14,810 nucleotides of DNA from an uncultured Collinsella sp. (GTDB lineage Bacteria > Actinomycetota > Coriobacteriia > Coriobacteriales > Coriobacteriaceae): positions 1 through 14,810 of the forward strand of contig CABQMC010000018.1 in assembly GCA_902465115.1 (NCBI GenBank), given 5' to 3'. The notes under the pieces are model-generated. The model did not search any database. It worked only from the letters and a program-made list of their open reading frames with translations, and was not told the origin of the DNA. Made by a program: the position numbers and the translations under genes. Shown in pieces: positions 12,198 through 14,810 of this stretch; the first letter of the stretch is position 1, and every line of letters starts with the position of its first letter.

Positions 12198-12233
12198 AAA
12201 ATGCCCCACGGGCAGGAGGCTGCTCGCGGGGCA
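12198..12233 (-). terminator. intrinsic terminator of the oxidoreductase operon
   Basis: On the minus strand TGCCCC (12233-12228) pairs with GGGGCA (12207-12202). Inside, after a G-T pair, CGAGCAG pairs with CTGCCCG with one mismatch around a CCTC loop. TTTT (12201-12198) follows the stem. The position, about 75 bases after the oxidoreductase stop, suits termination of that operon. A second 7-bp hairpin (12268-12290) lies between it and the stop. Confidence 0.7.
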
Positions 12234-12308
12234 AAGAAGAGGGGCTTGTTGGTGGCGGACCGAAGGGCTCGGCATGGGGTTTCTGCCGAGGCCTGCCCTA
12301 ATACAGCA

Positions 12309-13349
12309 TTACAGCTCGACGAGCTGGCCGGTCTCGGCGGCCTCCTTGATGGCGTTGAGAAGCGTGAGCGTCTTGACGTTATCGGCGGGGGTCACGACGG
12401 GCTCGACCTCGCGGCGGACAACCTTCACAAAGTGCTTGAGCTGCATCTTGTGCGGCAGTGCCGGGTCGACGGCCGGAATCTCCATCTGCAGCGGCTTGTG
12501 CCAGTTAGAGGCGCCGTCGTAGGAGAACTGGTGCAGGCGGGGCAGCGAAAGGGCGCCCAAGGTTCCGCCGATAAAGTAGGCGTCGGCGTCGAAGGGGCGG
12601 TACTGCGGATCCTCGCGAGCGGTGGCCTCCCAGTTCCAGGGGCTGGCGGTGGCGTCAGAGATGGTCATGCTCGCAAGCGCGCCATCGGCAAAACGGACGT
12701 TGACCACGGCGGAGTCCTCGGTCTCAAAACCGCGGGCGGCGCTGGACTGCATGCCCTGGACGGCAACGGGCTCGCCCAGCAGGTAACGGAGCAGGTCGAC
12801 GTCGTGCACCAGGTTGACCAGGATCGGGCCGGCACCCTTCTTGCGGCGCCACTCGACATCGAAATACTCGTCGTTCTTATAGATCATGTAGTGGAAGCTC
12901 GACACGGTGAGCTTGCCCAGTTCGCCGGACTCGATGATCTCCTTGGCCTTGTTGACGAAGGGGTTGTGGCGACGGTGCTGACCCACGAGCACGGGCACGC
13001 CGGCGGTCTCGGCCTCGGCGGCGAAGGCCTGAGCATCCTCAAGGTCGTTGGAGATCGGCTTTTCGACCAGCGGCACGATGTTGCGCTTTACAGCCTCGCG
13101 GGCAACGCCCAGGTGCAGGTCGTTGGGGGTGGCGATAATGACGGCCTCGGGCTTGACCTCGTCCATCATCTGAGCGGGATCGGTGTAAAACGGCACGCCG
13201 GCGGCCTCGGCCGTGGCGCGGGCGCCCTCAAAGGCGTCGGCGATGGCGACGAGCTCGGCCTCGGGCTCCTCGGTGACAAAGCGGATGTGGTTGCGGCCCA
13301 TGGCGCCGGCGCCGATAACGGCAATGCGGACGGGGTTGAGCTCAGACAT
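12309..13349 (-). CDS. Gfo/Idh/MocA-family oxidoreductase
   Basis: This is a predicted NAD(P)-dependent dehydrogenase acting on a sugar, inositol or related hydroxy compound in the cytoplasm. The 346-residue product starts with a Rossmann fold: GAGAMG at 13-18, then ATPNDLH (73-79) and the family lysine motif EKP at 96-98 (Lys97). In the C-terminal alpha/beta domain, NLVHDVDLLRYL (179-190) carries the conserved catalytic-region His182 and Asp185. The length is normal for the family. AAGGAGT (13354-13360) precedes ATG 13349. It follows the MFS carrier on the same strand by 69 bases, a gap that contains the hairpin at 13380-13410, and it ends before a terminator. Cotranscription with the carrier suggests the two handle the same compound, but the substrate is not evident. 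Confidence 0.92.
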   Translation of the reverse strand: MSELNPVRIAVIGAGAMGRNHIRFVTEEPEAELVAIADAFEGARATAEAAGVPFYTDPAQMMDEVKPEAVIIATPNDLHLGVAREAVKRNIVPLVEKPISNDLEDAQAFAAEAETAGVPVLVGQHRRHNPFVNKAKEIIESGELGKLTVSSFHYMIYKNDEYFDVEWRRKKGAGPILVNLVHDVDLLRYLLGEPVAVQGMQSSAARGFETEDSAVVNVRFADGALASMTISDATASPWNWEATAREDPQYRPFDADAYFIGGTLGALSLPRLHQFSYDGASNWHKPLQMEIPAVDPALPHKMQLKHFVKVVRREVEPVVTPADNVKTLTLLNAIKEAAETGQLVEL

Positions 13350-13379
13350 TTCGACTCCTTAATACTGGTGACCGGTGGA

Positions 13380-13410
13380 ATGCGACAAAGGGGCTGTCCC
13401 TTTGTCGCAT
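13380..13410. repeat. GGGACWG-core palindromic repeat, copy 3
   Basis: ATGCGACAAAGGG (13380-13392) pairs perfectly over 13 bp with CCCTTTGTCGCAT (13398-13410) around GCTGT. The minus-strand core is GGGACAGCCCC. It lies between the MFS stop and the oxidoreductase start within one operon and lacks a T-tract. It may affect message stability or translation of the second gene rather than terminate. Confidence 0.85.
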
Positions 13411-13418
13411 CGGTAAAA

Positions 13419-14675
13419 CTAGGCAGACTTCTTCTTGCTGTCGGAGACCATCATGTAGACGGTGAGCACGACGGCGATGGCGGCGATCACAATGGCGCCG
13501 TAGAAGGACTGCTGGTAGGCGGCGCTGCCGGCCTCGGCGTGATACAGCACGGCGGTGATGGGCTGGCTGATCCAGGTGGAAGCGGCATAACCCAAAAACA
13601 TGATGCCGTAGTTGACGCCGATGTTACTGGTGCCAAAGGCGCCACCGGTGAGCGGCGGGTAGATGACGAGCAGAGCGCCAAAGCTAAAGCCGAGCAGGGC
13701 GAGCGCAACAAAGAACATGCTCTGCGTAAAGCTCATCGACATGATGACGAGCGCGACGATGGTGACGACAAGGCTGATGAGCAACGACTTATAGGCGCCG
13801 AGCTTGTCGATGATCTGGCCAAAGGACAGGCGGCCAACCAAGTTGGCGCAGGTGTTGACGGAGACCACCACACCGCCGAGGGCGACGGCCGCGGCGCTCG
13901 TGGGGTCGGCGAAGAGCTGGACGGCGGCGATGGAGGCAACCTTGCCCACGAGCAGGGTGCCCGCGGTGGCGGCAAAGGCGAAGGTGACGATGAGGACCCA
14001 GAAGCGCGGGGTCTTGACCATCTCGCCCGGGGTGAGGTCGCCGAAGGTGCCGGCATGCGCGCCGCCCTTGGGGGCCTCGAAGCCCTCGGGCAGCCAGCCG
14101 GCCTCGGGGGCCTTCAGGAACAGGGCGGAGGCGGCGATCGTCACAAAGAAGATGACGCCGAGTGCCTTGAGGGCGCCAAAGATGCCCAGGCTCGGGATGA
14201 GCAGCGAGGCGAGCACCGGGGACAGCACAGCGGGGCCGGCGGTCGAAGCGGCCAGGGTGATGCCGGAGGCGAGACCCTTCTTGTCGATGAACCACTTTTG
14301 GCCGGTGGTGAGCGCCGGGTTGTAGCCCAGACCGTTGCCGACGGCGGCGACGAGCGAGAACCACAGGTAGAACTGCCACGGCTCGGTGACGGTGCCGGAC
14401 ATGAACCAGCCCAGGCCGTAGCACACGGCGGCGGCGATAACGACGTTGCGCGGGCCGATCTTGTCGGAGATGCGGCCGGCGAAGATACCCGTCACGGCCA
14501 TGATGGTCTGAAAGACCGGGAAAGCCCAGGTAAGGGCGCTCGACCACTCGGGGTAGACGGCGAGCAGGTTCTTGCTCACGACGGAATACAGCGCGATGGA
14601 GCTGATAAAGAACATGGTGACGCACGCGGCGGAAAGCACGACGGCGCGACCCTTGTTGGAGTTGGTGGAAGCCAT
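13419..14675 (-). CDS. MFS transporter of the OFA (oxalate/formate antiporter-like) family
   Basis: This is a cytoplasmic-membrane carrier of the major facilitator superfamily. The 418-residue product shows about twelve hydrophobic helices in two halves. Each half has the loop motif between its second and third helices: GRISDKIGPR (67-76) and GRLSFGQIIDKLG (281-293). YNPALTTGQKWFIDKKGLASGI (118-139) and EAGWLPEGF (191-199) are characteristic of the OFA family, whose members carry oxalate, formate, lactate or other small carboxylates. The C-terminus is basic (SDSKKKSA). ATG 14675 is preceded by an AAAGAG-like site. It lies 65 bases after the end of an unidentified gene and 69 bases before the oxidoreductase, all on one strand. 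No oxalate decarboxylation genes are visible, so oxalate is not a safe substrate guess; a monocarboxylate is more likely. Confidence 0.9.
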   Translation of the reverse strand: MASTNSNKGRAVVLSAACVTMFFISSIALYSVVSKNLLAVYPEWSSALTWAFPVFQTIMAVTGIFAGRISDKIGPRNVVIAAAVCYGLGWFMSGTVTEPWQFYLWFSLVAAVGNGLGYNPALTTGQKWFIDKKGLASGITLAASTAGPAVLSPVLASLLIPSLGIFGALKALGVIFFVTIAASALFLKAPEAGWLPEGFEAPKGGAHAGTFGDLTPGEMVKTPRFWVLIVTFAFAATAGTLLVGKVASIAAVQLFADPTSAAAVALGGVVVSVNTCANLVGRLSFGQIIDKLGAYKSLLISLVVTIVALVIMSMSFTQSMFFVALALLGFSFGALLVIYPPLTGGAFGTSNIGVNYGIMFLGYAASTWISQPITAVLYHAEAGSAAYQQSFYGAIVIAAIAVVLTVYMMVSDSKKKSA

Positions 14676-14740
14676 TGGACTCTTTCTAATCGATACGGGG
14701 GAGGAGCGGGCGTGTCCGCGGGCCTCCCTGTCAGGTTGGT

Positions 14741-14810
14741 TTACTGGTCAGTCGGCTTGGCGACGCCGGACTCATCGGACCAGAGCTCGACACCCTTGTT
14801 CTTAAGGTAG
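14741..14810 (-). CDS. C-terminal end of an unidentified gene (partial)
   Basis: On the minus strand an open frame enters from the window edge and stops at TAA (14743-14741). It contributes 22 residues, including YLKNKGVELWSDE and the ending GVAKPTDQ. Codon use matches the neighbouring genes, and the stop stands 65 bases before the MFS start, as expected for the preceding gene of an operon. Too little is present to name a family. It probably acts on the same substrate as the carrier and oxidoreductase. Confidence 0.6.
   Translation of the reverse strand, partial: YLKNKGVELWSDESGVAKPTDQ

Noticed and set aside
12201..14810. Very long plus-strand open frame opposite the oxidoreductase and MFS genes
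   Set aside because: It spans two genes with complete, well-recognised products on the other strand, runs through a terminator and a hairpin, and has a Gly/His/Asp-rich composition typical of an antisense shadow.
1..14810. tRNA, rRNA, CRISPR array, defence genes or transposase genes
   Set aside because: No cloverleaf, regularly spaced repeat array or transposase-like product was seen. The repeats present are isolated palindromes and inverted-repeat elements.

Overview
The window is GC-rich bacterial chromosome with strong G/C third-position bias, Shine-Dalgarno starts and mostly housekeeping or metabolic genes. The gene set (Kup, a shortened KdpD-like kinase with a KdpE-like regulator, RlmKL, an FSA-type transaldolase, Tex, an OFA-type MFS carrier) and the style of the intergenic repeats suggest a gut actinobacterium of the class Coriobacteriia, probably Collinsella or a close relative. 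This is an inference; there is no rRNA or other phylogenetic marker in the window.

Left block, plus strand (about 1-4943): a potassium module. A Kup transporter is followed by a 64-residue single-pass membrane protein, a sensor histidine kinase that keeps only the membrane and catalytic half of KdpD, and an OmpR-type response regulator whose GTG start lies just past the kinase stop. No kdpFABC is present, so the kinase/regulator pair may control Kup here. A terminator-like hairpin sits 29 bases before the kinase start.

Middle block: RlmKL (23S rRNA methyltransferase, minus strand) converges on the regulator across a long inverted repeat. It is divergent from a HAD-IIB phosphatase (plus), which is followed by a transaldolase/fructose-6-phosphate aldolase-like gene (plus). 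The RlmL half has lost its recognisable catalytic NPPY motif, while the RlmK half looks intact.

Right block, minus strand: tex (RNA-binding transcription accessory protein). Separated from it by a strong terminator is an operon reading, in transcription order: the tail of an unidentified gene (cut by the window edge), an OFA-family MFS carrier and a Gfo/Idh/MocA-type oxidoreductase.

The most interesting content is non-coding. Almost every larger gap holds structured palindromic DNA: (i) three hairpins sharing one asymmetric core (GGGACWG on the minus strand) but with different, always complementary arms; (ii) a 21-bp near-perfect inverted repeat at 4968-5033; (iii) a 16-bp perfect palindrome flanked by exact 19-base direct repeats that copy the 3' end of the transaldolase gene; (iv) a roughly 206-bp element with 43-base imperfect terminal inverted repeats enclosing a canonical terminator; (v) a 156-bp element with roughly 31-base terminal inverted repeats in the tex leader. 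None encodes a transposase, so if mobile they depend on enzymes supplied elsewhere.
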